Origin: Bacteroidales bacterium
GTDB lineage: Bacteria > Bacteroidota > Bacteroidia > Bacteroidales > ML635J-15
NCBI GenBank assembly: GCA_003249955.1
Contig: QKHS01000089.1
Span: 35,422-99,421 of the forward strand
Direction of reading: 5' to 3'
Length of the DNA: 64,000 nt
Shown here: piece after piece, positions 1-6,840 of the stretch
Numbering within the stretch: the first letter of the stretch is position 1
How the letters are laid out: each line of letters begins with the position of its first letter
Program-made: the position numbers and the translations under genes
Notes under the pieces: generated by a model
Databases searched by the model: none
Told to the model about the DNA's origin: nothing
The model's input: only the letters and a program-made list of their open reading frames with translations

Positions 1-151
1 TTGATTCTTCAATTTTGTCAAAATCGGCAATAACTAATTTGCCAATTCCTACTCTTGCCAATGCAACAGCGCAATTTGAACCCAAACCACCACAACCGGC
101 AATACCAACGGTTTTTGTTTTTAATACTTTTTTTATTTGTTCAAAAGTCAT
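1..151 (-). CDS. ThiF/MoeB-family adenylyltransferase, N-terminal fragment (runs off the window)
   Basis: Only the first 50 codons are present; the rest lies beyond base 1. The reading frame starts at the ATG complementary to 149-151. It carries the glycine-rich nucleotide-binding stretch GIAGCGGLGS at about residues 16-25, followed by VIADFD. This is the beta-alpha-beta signature of E1-like enzymes that adenylate the C-terminus of ThiS, MoaD or similar sulfur carriers with ATP in the cytoplasm. The very short lead before the glycine motif fits the short ThiF type used in thiamine thiazole synthesis, but which carrier it serves cannot be told from this fragment. It marks the left, core-genome edge of the accessory island. 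Confidence 0.75.
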   Translation of the reverse strand, partial: MTFEQIKKVLKTKTVGIAGCGGLGSNCAVALARVGIGKLVIADFDKIEES

Positions 152-217
152 TGCAAATTAATTTGATTACTTATTTGTGCAAAATTAGTAAATATTTTTG
201 TGAAAAAGAATTTCGGT

Positions 218-293
218 CATAACGGGTCAGGGCAAACGCATACTTTGTCAAGGGGTAATACAAATAAAAACATTGGCTTTGCCGGGTGTTACA
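218..293. other. attC-like imperfect palindrome
   Basis: Outer arms TAAC (220-223) and GTTA (288-291) enclose inner arms GGCAAA (231-236) and TTTGCC (278-283). The paired outer and inner boxes, separated by unpaired spacers, follow the R''-L''...L'-R' layout of integron attC sites, and the length of about 75 bp is in the usual range. No integrase gene is in the window, so function as a recombination site is inferred. Confidence 0.4.
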
Positions 294-510
294 GTACGAT
301 GTGCTGATCTCTTTCATTCAATATTTTCTAATTTAGCATTGTCTAAAAATGGGGATACCTACATAATCATCTTCAATTTAATACAACAAATACAATTTAA
401 ATTCCTCAAAGTTTCATATTTTATTGAGTTTGGGGAATTGTTTTTTTGAAAATTAGTTATTTCGTTTGATTAGACATTGGCATAGTTTACTCCAGTATTT
501 ATCGGGAAAC

Positions 511-586
511 CCGGAAGTTTTACCTGCGTGCGTTGCGTTTAGCGTTAAGCCGAAGCGAGGGCTAAAGCCGTTTATTTTAAAGTGGT
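511..586 (+). repeat. Dispersed intergenic repeat family A, copy 1
   Basis: About 75 bp beginning CCGGAAGTTTTAC and ending TTTTAAAGTGGT. It is closely similar to 1868-1941 in the same orientation. It contains the inverted arms TTTAGC and GGCTAAA flanking a GC-rich core (CCGAAGCGAG), in the style of a repetitive extragenic palindrome. It directly abuts repeat B copy 1. Confidence 0.75.
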
Positions 587-594
587 GTCAGTTG

Positions 595-660
595 ACGAAA
601 CTATTAAAAAGTCTTAAAGTTGAAAGTTTACAATACCAAAACTATAGAAACTTTAGGCAC
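595..660 (+). repeat. Dispersed intergenic repeat family B, copy 1
   Basis: About 65 bp containing CGAAACTATTAAAAAGTCTT and an AAGTTTACAA-ACCAAAACT core. It is closely similar to 10101-10166 in the same orientation. The two copies lie at opposite ends of the accessory island. Confidence 0.75.
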
Positions 661-767
661 GGTTAGACTTTGCTTGGCAGAACTGTGAGAGGTAGTTACC
701 GGGCAAATTGAAGGACTCTATCGGTCTGGTTCAACTGGTGGGGCGGGCTACACGATTGTGGTAAGTA

Positions 768-1547
768 CTATTTTTCATTAAGTGTTTCAACAGTCATCAA
801 AATAAAATCTAAACTTTTTCTGTAATCAAGTTTTTCATATTCTAATCCTAATTTTTTAATATTATTATAATAGTCTTTCAACTTTGTGTAATAATTCTTT
901 TCAAGCTGAATTGAGTTAGCTTTTTCGCCTATTTTTTCTAATAAAAACCATTTTTCAATTAGCCTTGCTGTTCGTCCGTTTCCATCTTGAAAAGGATGGA
1001 TTTTAACAAATACCAGATGAATCAAAGATGCATAATAAAATATTTCAAATGAATTTAATTCTTTTGCTTTTAAAGTTTTAATATCTTCAAAAAGTTTTTT
1101 CAATTCAATTTCTACCTTGTCGGGACTTGTTGCAACATATTCGATTTGATCATTGCTGTTTATTACGAACATTGGATTTGTACGTATTGATCCTTGTTGA
1201 CTTTCCGGTAAAAGATTGTTACTCAAAATTGAATGAGCCTTTTTTACATTATTTATCGTAAGATCATTTGTATCAATAAAATTATAAGCTTTGAATAAAT
1301 CGTCTGTTTTTTTTGTGTAATCGGCTTTTAATCCAACATTCATAAATTTATGCTTAAAATAGCTGTCAAAATCTATATCCTCACCTTCTATCTTAGATGA
1401 ATAAACAGACGAAACCGATTTGTAAAATTGAAAATAATCTACAGGTAAATCAAGTTTTTCTTTTTGATTTAATTTTTCAATAGGAGAATCTTTTACTTTT
1501 AAAGTAAAATCAACTAATAATTCAGATGTCAAAATTTTAAACCCCAT
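768..1547 (-). CDS. Fic/DOC-family protein
   Basis: A 259-residue cytoplasmic Fic-fold enzyme. The complete catalytic loop HPFQDGNGRTAR is at residues 184-195, with the conserved His184, the phosphate-binding Asn190-Gly191 and both arginines. Most Fic proteins transfer AMP from ATP to a target hydroxyl. An inhibitory-helix motif of the (S/T)xxxE(G/N) type is visible as Ser50...Glu54-Gly55, so the protein probably carries its own N-terminal brake (class II layout) and needs no separate antitoxin. No partner gene is adjacent. The target is unknown; stress response, toxin or phage-defence roles are all possible. It lies among decayed genes and dispersed repeats. A relic of a different Fic gene lies just upstream at 1703-1816. 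Confidence 0.85.
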   Translation of the reverse strand: MGFKILTSELLVDFTLKVKDSPIEKLNQKEKLDLPVDYFQFYKSVSSVYSSKIEGEDIDFDSYFKHKFMNVGLKADYTKKTDDLFKAYNFIDTNDLTINNVKKAHSILSNNLLPESQQGSIRTNPMFVINSNDQIEYVATSPDKVEIELKKLFEDIKTLKAKELNSFEIFYYASLIHLVFVKIHPFQDGNGRTARLIEKWFLLEKIGEKANSIQLEKNYYTKLKDYYNNIKKLGLEYEKLDYRKSLDFILMTVETLNEK

Positions 1548-1702
1548 AGCAATTTATAATTTTTTCTTATAATTTCTTCAAATATAATTTATTCGTTTGA
1601 ATTTGTATTAATCCAAACACATTTTAATTGACCTAAAATTGCTGATAGAAATTAAAGTTATAAATGGTTCTTTATTTTTCAAAATAGGGGTAATCGGTAT
1701 TA

Positions 1703-1816
1703 CTACTTTACGACTGAACTGCTGCCGTTTGCAAATGGATGAATTGTTTCAAACTGACAATGCGTCAATGCCATTTTAACCAATGGATTATACCGATTGT
1801 GAATCAAAAATGCCGA
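1703..1816 (-). pseudogene. Fic-domain fragment (relic)
   Basis: The minus strand reads as a short in-frame piece with the Fic core: a YNPLVKMALTHCQFETIHPF-like segment followed by ANGSSS, then stop codons at 1703-1705 and 1700-1702. Intact Fic proteins have HPFxxGNGRxxR here. In this copy the GNGR loop is lost and the frame closes at once. No start codon or N-terminal domain remains. The residues around the motif differ from the intact Fic gene at 768-1547, so this is the remains of a separate Fic gene and not a duplication of its neighbour. Confidence 0.6.
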
Positions 1817-1844
1817 TACAATTCATTTTATTTCTTGTATCGGC
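1812..1844. terminator. Stem-loop, possible terminator
   Basis: Perfect 10-bp arms GCCGATACAA (1812-1821) and TTGTATCGGC (1835-1844) with a 13-base AT-rich loop. No strong T-run follows on either strand, so a terminator role is only likely. It overlaps the upstream edge of the Fic relic. Confidence 0.4.
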
Positions 1845-1867
1845 TTTGATTCAACATCGGCATTATA

Positions 1868-1941
1868 CCGGAAGTTTTACTTGCGTGCGTCGCACTGAGC
1901 TGTGCCGAAGCGAGGGCTAAAGCCGTTGATTTTAAAGTGGT
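1868..1941 (+). repeat. Dispersed intergenic repeat family A, copy 2
   Basis: Closely similar to 511-586: it shares CCGGAAGTTTTAC, TGCGTGCGT, GCCGAAGCGAGGGCTAAAGC and the TTTTAAAGTGGT end. It sits just past the truncated 3' end of the DUF1016-type pseudogene, so it may mark the break point that removed that gene's nuclease domain. Confidence 0.75.
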
Positions 1942-1997
1942 ATTAAATGTGTTATCCTGATTTGCGAATTTTTCAGGATTTGTAGGTTTTTTACGAA

Positions 1998-2615
1998 TTA
2001 CATTTTCCCCGGAAGGTGGTGTATATATAATACCGTTTGCTGTGCCAAATCGGATTGTGGGGCAGGCAGAGTTTGTTTGAAATTAGTAATTGATTTTCCC
2101 TGCCTGTTGTATAAGTCTGATTTTAATTGCAATGCCAAAACATCTCTGCTCCATACGTTTTCTATGGTTTGCTGAATATAGAATTGTGCTTCTTTTATGC
2201 TTTTAGCTTTAGTGAAAATCTGAATATTATGTCCCCACGGAATTTGGTCAACAGGCTGTTGACTTAATTTTTTAGCATCTTCAATCTGTTGTAATTCTGT
2301 ATTTTGTAATTGGTCAACAGGCTGTTGACTAATTGAATAAAACTTATAAAAGCTACTGCAATATTTAAGGTTTGTTTTTGATAAGCCTTGGATGTCAGCA
2401 AATTCAGCTTTCAAATCGAGAGAAAGCTGCTCTAATAACTTTGTTCCCCATTTGGCGTTTTTCTGCTTCTCGTAAATATCACGCCCCAATTCCCAATAAA
2501 ACAAAATAAGTTCACGATTAGCAGCCAGTGCCGTTTTAACCTGTGCTGTACGAATCTTCGACTTAACTTAGTTTAGCCAGTTGATGTAATCTTTATTGAG
2601 TTTTATATTGGTCAT
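1998..2615 (-). pseudogene. DUF1016/YhcG-type PD-(D/E)XK nuclease gene, N-terminal part, broken
   Basis: From the ATG complementary to 2613-2615 the frame begins MTNIKLNKDYINWLN, hits an in-frame TAA, and continues without a shift as VKSKIRTAQVKTALAANREL into LILFYWELGRDIYEKQ. The glutamate codon usual at that place is probably what became TAA. The DUF1016 N-terminal domain continues through WGHNIQIFTK and YNRQGKSITNF to SDLAQQT, where family members go on into the C-terminal nuclease domain. Here the frame ends within about ten residues. The gene therefore has a nonsense codon near the start and lacks the nuclease part. A downstream restart at 2504 would give 168 residues but no catalytic domain. 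Two QQPVDQ motifs lie in a low-complexity insert. Confidence 0.8.
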
Positions 2616-2646
2616 AATATCTTGTTCCCAGCAGTTATTTTTTTCA

Positions 2647-4344
2647 TTAGTCAAATGGTAAGTTATCAAAAAGACTCTCTTCTTTTTCAATAGTCTCAAT
2701 TTTCTTGTTTTCAATTAAATACAATTCACTTAATGCTCTTGTAATTGCAACATACTTTAAATTGATTTCTTGCGGACGTTCCCAATCTTTTTGTTGTAGC
2801 CTAAAAAATGGTAATTCGTCATAGTTCAAAATAAATACCCTTTTATTTTCCAACCCTTTCGCACGATGAATTGTCGAAAGTTTGATTGCATTCTCAGTTG
2901 CAGATATGTATTCCTTAATTTTTCTCAATATGTCGTTTAATGTATCACAGTCATTTTTCCACTGCTCATATTTTTTATGAAGAAAATCTAATTTTTTTTC
3001 AAGATATTTTTTCTCGTTTTCAACATACAAGTTTCTTTCTGTGCTGTCAGTAATTCCTTCAGAGTTTTTTTGAATAATCCAACTCCATCTATTCATTACT
3101 TCGGTTTTTAAGTCGTCAAAACCATATGAAAGGGAAGAAATTATCAAGTTAAGTTCATTCTGTCTGAAAATGTTCTTAATCTCATTTATAATTTCCTTCA
3201 CTTCGTCTTCGTGAATGTGAACCTTAATGTTTTTGTCAATAAAGCTAAATACAAGCAATACTATAGGGATTCGTAATCGAGAAATAATCAAGTCGCCAGG
3301 TTTTGAGAGGTTTACTACATCGTCAAAAAGTATTGTTTGTGTAATTCCTTCATCTTCTTTGTTGCTAACTATGTCAGTTCTTATTGTCTTGGCAAGTTCA
3401 ATTACTTTTTTAGGACACCTAAAGCAAGTGGTTAATGGTAATTGATTTGCTTGTGTGTATTCTTTGACACGATTAAATGAATTAATGTCCGCACCTGTAA
3501 ATCCATATATAGATTGGCTGGGGTCGCCAACAGCTAAAATTCTACCGCCTTTTTTGCCGTATTTCGCTGCAACTGCAAACTGTGATTTTGATAAATCTTG
3601 GCATTCGTCAATAAATAGGAATTCGTATTTCCTTACAGGTTGTTGATTCCATTTATAAGGAAGATAAAGCATATCTGTATAGTCAATTACCATGGTCCTT
3701 TTAGATAATTGATTACCAGCTTCTAAGAGTATTTTGTGACACTCAAAATATTCCTTGATTTCGTCCTTGAAATTTTTCTTTCCAATTTCAATGTCATTGA
3801 AAATCCCGAAATGAATTATAAGATTTTCAAATTCTGTAACTTCTTCTTTGGTAAGTGTAGCCCTAAATTTTTGATTAATTTCTATTAGCCTTGAGTTTAT
3901 CTTATTGACAAGGTTGTTTGCAGCAAAGTTTTTTCTGTCGTCAAACTCATCAATTTCTAATCCATTAATTTTCAGGATTTTCTCGAAGAGAGGTTTAAGT
4001 AGCTCTTGTATTTCCTTGCTTTTTAGAAGCTCTCTATACTTGTTTTCTTCAAGACTTATCGGTTGACCTGAACTGTTATTGTCTTGTAGAATTTGTCTGC
4101 CAAGTGCGTGAATAGTCTTTACTGTAACTTCGTTAAGTCCGAGGTTATGAAATTTTCGTGCTATCTCAGCCGCAATACTATTATTGAAGGCACAAAAGAG
4201 GATTGTGCTTTTGTCCTTAACGAACTTTGCACATTCCATAATTGTAGTCGTTTTACCTGCACCTGCAACAGCATCAATAATGCCGTGTCCGCCTTCCTGT
4301 TCTACGAATTGAAAAATTCTCTTTTGCTCGTCAGTAAATGTCAT
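2647..4344 (-). CDS. UvrD/PcrA-like superfamily 1 DNA helicase
   Basis: A 565-residue ATP-dependent DNA helicase of the UvrD/Rep type. In order: Q-motif region FTDEQ at residues 3-7, Walker A AVAGAGKTT at 25-33, Walker B and downstream motifs FLFIDECQDLSKSQ and VGDPSQSIYGFTGAD, motif IV region TTCFRCP, motif V STIHRAKGLE, and motif VI YVAITRA. It is shorter than housekeeping UvrD (about 720 residues) and has a charged insert before motif V. I chose the ATG at 4344 because the extra 15 codons back to 4389 enter repeat C, and because the leader just before 4344 resembles the leader of the gene at 5275-5763. No nuclease or ATPase partner is adjacent, so a match to Gabija or another named defence system is not supported. 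Confidence 0.85.
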   Translation of the reverse strand: MTFTDEQKRIFQFVEQEGGHGIIDAVAGAGKTTTIMECAKFVKDKSTILFCAFNNSIAAEIARKFHNLGLNEVTVKTIHALGRQILQDNNSSGQPISLEENKYRELLKSKEIQELLKPLFEKILKINGLEIDEFDDRKNFAANNLVNKINSRLIEINQKFRATLTKEEVTEFENLIIHFGIFNDIEIGKKNFKDEIKEYFECHKILLEAGNQLSKRTMVIDYTDMLYLPYKWNQQPVRKYEFLFIDECQDLSKSQFAVAAKYGKKGGRILAVGDPSQSIYGFTGADINSFNRVKEYTQANQLPLTTCFRCPKKVIELAKTIRTDIVSNKEDEGITQTILFDDVVNLSKPGDLIISRLRIPIVLLVFSFIDKNIKVHIHEDEVKEIINEIKNIFRQNELNLIISSLSYGFDDLKTEVMNRWSWIIQKNSEGITDSTERNLYVENEKKYLEKKLDFLHKKYEQWKNDCDTLNDILRKIKEYISATENAIKLSTIHRAKGLENKRVFILNYDELPFFRLQQKDWERPQEINLKYVAITRALSELYLIENKKIETIEKEESLFDNLPFD

Positions 4345-4380
4345 TGTGCTGTGTCGTTTGTAATTACTGCTAACTCCCTC

Positions 4381-4500
4381 TAAACCCAACCACTTGTGTT
4401 TATTTCATCCTTATTCACAACCTGCATAGTTTGTGAAAGTGCTGATTTTAAGCCACACAGGCTTTTGTTATCGCTTATCATCAGATAATGCCTGTTTTAT
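4381..4500 (+). repeat. Dispersed intergenic repeat family C, copy 1
   Basis: About 120 bp, similar to 9874-9992 in the same orientation. It shares CCCAACCA, TTTATT-CATCCTTAT, CACAACCTGCA, GTTTGT-AAAGTGCTGAT and a terminal TTATCATC block. It lies between the helicase and the RadC-like gene; the other copy lies upstream of the Sir2-HerA unit. Confidence 0.7.
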
Positions 4501-4501
4501 T

Positions 4502-5179
4502 TTACAGCTTCTCTATCTCTGCTTTGCTAAGGCCGGTAAGTTTCATAATCAGTTCAATTGAAAGTCCTTCTTTTAAACTGCTTTTTGCCATTTCCATAGC
4601 TTTTTGTTTTTCGCCCTCTGCTTTACCTTTTTTGTGTCCGGTTTTTTCTCCTTTTTCCTTAGCAATTTTTACGGCTTCTTTTCTAAGTTCGGCTTCCTGT
4701 TTTTTAATACGCTTAATAAGTTCGTAAGTCGGAACCCATTTGGTACTTTCTTCCAGTTCTTTCATGCGCCCGGTATTGCCAAAGCTCATGTAGGTATTTT
4801 CTGAGATTATAAGGTGGTCAATAACTTCTATGTCTATTATTCTACCTGCTTGTATAAGGCGGTCGGTAAGGTCAAGATCTGTATCTGAGGGAATTACTTC
4901 CCCGGATGGATGGTTATGAACTAAAATTACTTTAACGGCTCCTTTTAAAATCGACATTCTGAAAACATTCATTGGCTCAACGGTTGTGCTTTTTACTCCG
5001 CCTATGCTTATTAATTCAACAAAAAGCATTTTATTGGCAGTATTTAAGCCGACTAACCAGAAATGTTCTTTTTCTCTGTCCAGTTTGTTCTCACGTAACA
5101 ATACTCTTTGCATTATCCCGAAAACATCTTCTGAGTTTGCAATTTTTATAAGGTCTTTGCCAGTAACTTTTATACCCAT
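4502..5179 (-). CDS. RadC-like JAB-domain protein with nuclease-family-type C-terminal tail
   Basis: A 225-residue protein. Residues about 15-140 form a RadC-type JAB domain (older name DUF2466), with the zinc motif HNHPSG at 88-93 and the matching S98...D101 of the JAMM signature. The N-terminal helix-hairpin-helix region of full-length RadC is absent. Residues about 150-225 form a lysine- and glutamate-rich helix ending in GLSIELIMKLTGLSKAEIE, a tail that I recognise from Rpn/PD-(D/E)XK transposase-like proteins and not from RadC. The gene is therefore a probable fusion or exchange at the 3' end. JAB-RadC proteins are common on mobile elements, and their activity is unproven. A TAnnTTTG promoter lies 23 bp upstream, so it is likely transcribed separately. 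Confidence 0.8.
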   Translation of the reverse strand: MGIKVTGKDLIKIANSEDVFGIMQRVLLRENKLDREKEHFWLVGLNTANKMLFVELISIGGVKSTTVEPMNVFRMSILKGAVKVILVHNHPSGEVIPSDTDLDLTDRLIQAGRIIDIEVIDHLIISENTYMSFGNTGRMKELEESTKWVPTYELIKRIKKQEAELRKEAVKIAKEKGEKTGHKKGKAEGEKQKAMEMAKSSLKEGLSIELIMKLTGLSKAEIEKL

Positions 5180-5201
5180 GGTCTTATTTTCTTGTCTGTT
5201 A

Positions 5202-5209
5202 CAAAGCTA
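5202..5209 (-). promoter_or_regulatory. Bacteroidota -7 promoter box for the RadC-like gene
   Basis: The minus strand reads TAGCTTTG, a full match to the Bacteroidota -7 consensus TAnnTTTG, with a T-rich tract upstream. It would give a leader of about 15-20 bases before the ATG at 5179. Confidence 0.5.
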
Positions 5210-5274
5210 AATATTTTTTTTTACAAATAAATAAAAATTGTGGATAGCTGATGTTATAGCCAGTTTTTCTTCTG

Positions 5275-5763
5275 TCAAAAAGGTAGTCCCACATTTTTTT
5301 TGAATATTAAACAGAATGCTTCGTCAGCTTGTCCATATAGCTTTTCGTAGCCGTCTAAGTTACTAATATAGTCGTTCAGTTGTTTATTTGTCAGTGTTGT
5401 TGTTAACTGTAAGTCTGCAATTTTAAACGGGAATTGACTGTTGTTTGGATTCGGTGTATGTAAAAATAATGCGTCACTATAACTGTCAAAATCGAGTAAA
5501 ATGGAATAGAGTTGAAAGTCAGTTTTTAATTGTTTTGTCTTGTCCACGAGTAGGTCAAAGTGTCTAAACAGCTTGTCTAAGTGTGGTTTTCGTCTTTTAA
5601 AGCTTTCGTTACCGTAGCCTTTCCAGTCAAAGTGTAAATGCCAATTATCAAACCACGTTTCTGGATTGTCAAAGTCAAGCCAAGTTACTTTATCAAGGTC
5701 GTTTCCAGTCGCAAGATTTTTATAATATCGTTTAAGTCCTCTATGTTTTTTTATTCCGTTCAT
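5275..5763 (-). CDS. Uncharacterised cassette protein
   Basis: A 162-residue soluble protein that I do not recognise. It has no signal peptide or membrane segment. It is rich in aromatic and charged residues (WLDFDNPETWFDNWHLHFDW at about 29-48) and has a central F-rich segment with paired aspartates. The gene is bounded by GTTATAGCC at 5253-5261 and GGCTATAAC at 5789-5797 on the plus strand, perfect complements of each other, which marks it as a single-gene mobile unit. The ATG at 5763 directly follows a leader that resembles that of the helicase at 4344. Unknown cassette genes of this kind are often toxins, antitoxins or defence proteins, but nothing in the sequence shows that here. Confidence 0.7.
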   Translation of the reverse strand: MNGIKKHRGLKRYYKNLATGNDLDKVTWLDFDNPETWFDNWHLHFDWKGYGNESFKRRKPHLDKLFRHFDLLVDKTKQLKTDFQLYSILLDFDSYSDALFLHTPNPNNSQFPFKIADLQLTTTLTNKQLNDYISNLDGYEKLYGQADEAFCLIFKKNVGLPF

Positions 5764-5788
5764 GTCGTTGTGCTGTCGTCCTAAAATT

Positions 5789-5922
5789 GGCTATAACGTA
5801 AGAAGCTACACGCAGGGGCGGATTGCGAGCGATTTCCTGTCAAGCCGAGAAGCTGCCAGGGCGGAAAGATGCACACCGAAAACCACCGCTGCCGAGCTTG
5901 CCGGGTAGCTGATGTTATGTGC
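5789..5922 (-). other. attC-like site between cassettes (long form)
   Basis: On the minus strand the stretch begins CATAACATCAGCTAC and ends GTAGCTTCTTACGTTATAG. TAAC pairs with GTTA and AGCTAC with GTAGCT, with unpaired spacers between, as in the R''-L''...L'-R' layout of attC sites. The interior holds GC-rich sequence including GGCTTGACAG, also found at 6507-6536. It separates the WGR gene from the uncharacterised gene. At about 130 bp it is at the long end for attC. Confidence 0.45.
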
Positions 5923-5929
5923 TCGGCTT

Positions 5930-6412
5930 TTATTCATTGTCCATTTTGTAAATTCTTGAATAGTCAGCAAATTCGGTGTCCTTGAGTTTTTCTTCAATTA
6001 CTTTTTTCGCAATGTCAAAATCAACGACAATACAACCAGCTTCCATTGTCCCACTTCCAATACTGCCTCCGTCTGTGTGTCCAAGTCCTGTCCAGCCTAA
6101 TATTTCGTCCAATTTTCCTTCAAGTCTGTGTCGTTTGTAAAGGTCTTGTTCTGTCCCAAAGCCGTCAACTTTATATTCTACTTCTAAAAATGAAACTTTG
6201 TCTTCGTCAAACTCAGCGTAACCGTCTTTTTGTTTTTCGTCAATTTCTTTTTGAACGGTCTTTCTGAAATTTGAAAAAAGTCCTCCTTTAACTTCTTTGT
6301 CTTGTCCACGCTGACCAACAATGCCCCAATGAACAATTGCAGTTTTTTCGTCTTTGTCCCAAGTCTCCCAGTAATGAAGTTGATTGTCTGTTAGTTTGTA
6401 GAGTTTAAGCAT
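5930..6412 (-). CDS. WGR-domain protein
   Basis: About 160 residues. The N-terminal half is a WGR domain: MLKLYKLTDNQLHYWE, then IVHWGIVGQRGQ with the W-G-x-x-G-x-x-G core, followed by an F..F..T..K helix. WGR domains bind nucleic acid or sit beside catalytic domains, as in PARP1, MolR-like and HD-type proteins. The C-terminal half (from about SFLEVEYKVDGFG) has GTMEAGCIVVDFDIA and matches no domain I know. I preferred the ATG at 6412 because the 22 codons upstream to 6478 lie in the intercassette repeat and do not look coding. It stands alone between two attC-like stretches. No signal peptide, so cytoplasmic. Confidence 0.7.
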   Translation of the reverse strand: MLKLYKLTDNQLHYWETWDKDEKTAIVHWGIVGQRGQDKEVKGGLFSNFRKTVQKEIDEKQKDGYAEFDEDKVSFLEVEYKVDGFGTEQDLYKRHRLEGKLDEILGWTGLGHTDGGSIGSGTMEAGCIVVDFDIAKKVIEEKLKDTEFADYSRIYKMDNE

Positions 6413-6471
6413 AGTATTTGAATTTGCTGTTGTCTTTGAATTGTCAGTTTCACGGTGTCGATTTTTAAGCT

Positions 6472-6608
6472 GGCGCATGACGGTTTGGCGGTATGTTTTT
6501 GTTGCCGATTGCGGGCTACTTTTCTGTCAAGCCGAGATGAAGTGGATGCGGGAGATACACCTACAATTACCCACAAAAACGGCTATGACATATACAGATT
6601 GTTATGCG
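6472..6608 (-). other. Intercassette stretch with degraded attC-like ends
   Basis: On the minus strand the stretch runs from CGCATAAC (6601-6608) to GTCATGCGCC (6472-6481); the ends are complementary at 7 of 8 positions. An internal 30-bp block at 6507-6536 matches 5821-5849 (GATTGCG-GC...CTGTCAAGCCGAG). The shared block shows that the two intercassette stretches have a common origin. Confidence 0.45.
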
Positions 6609-6624
6609 TTCGCCATTTTTTTCT

Positions 6625-6837
6625 TTATCCAACTTGTGACTCAGAATATTGACCTTTAATGTCTGAATGAAAGAATTTTCCACACGAACTTGCAGCTTTC
6701 ATTTTATAATATACACTTTCAGGAACGTCAAAGTATTGCCAAATCGCACCACTTTTAAATTCTATTTCTAAAATCGACGATGTGCTGTCAAAACCAAAAC
6801 TTGCAATCATTGAGGATTCTACATATTCTCTTTCCAT
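6625..6837 (-). CDS. KTSC-domain protein
   Basis: A 70-residue protein that is almost entirely a KTSC domain: SSMIASFGFDSTSSILEIEF, then GAIWQYFDVPESVYYKM, then AASSCGKFFHSDIKGQY. The family is named for its KTSC motif, conserved near the C-terminal helix and here varied to SSCGK. KTSC proteins occur alone or fused to lysyl-tRNA synthetase-like or nuclease proteins, and their biochemical role is unsettled. The start lies 3 bp after the HerA stop, so it is the last gene of the Sir2-HerA operon. It may be an accessory or a passenger of the defence module. It has no signal peptide. Confidence 0.8.
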   Translation of the reverse strand: MEREYVESSMIASFGFDSTSSILEIEFKSGAIWQYFDVPESVYYKMKAASSCGKFFHSDIKGQYSESQVG

Positions 6838-6840
6838 ATT

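Larger units (their letters stand above)
152..767. other. Gene-poor stretch with attC-like fold and two dispersed repeats
   Basis: I see no convincing gene here. The stretch contains an attC-like fold (218-293), one copy of repeat family A (511-586) and one copy of repeat family B (595-660). A 66-codon open frame at 466-666 runs through both repeats and is not credible as a gene. The remainder is AT-rich without recognisable signals. Confidence 0.6.
1548..1997. other. Intergenic stretch of gene relics and repeats
   Basis: No intact gene. It contains a Fic-domain fragment (1703-1816, minus strand), a strong stem-loop (1812-1844) and repeat A copy 2 (1868-1941). Confidence 0.6.

Noticed and set aside
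466..666. 66-codon open frame on the plus strand
   Set aside because: It runs straight through repeat A and repeat B, both found elsewhere outside genes; the protein has no domain.
667..767. GC-richer block possibly from a group II intron 3' end
   Set aside because: No domain V-type hairpin or reverse-transcriptase remnant could be recognised.
2647..4344. Helicase as GajB of a Gabija system
   Set aside because: A GajA-type OLD nuclease gene should be adjacent; the neighbours are a RadC-like gene and a DUF1016 relic.
5806..5997. 63-codon minus-strand frame
   Set aside because: It lies across the attC-like stretch and the 3' end of the WGR gene, and shows no domain or sensible start.
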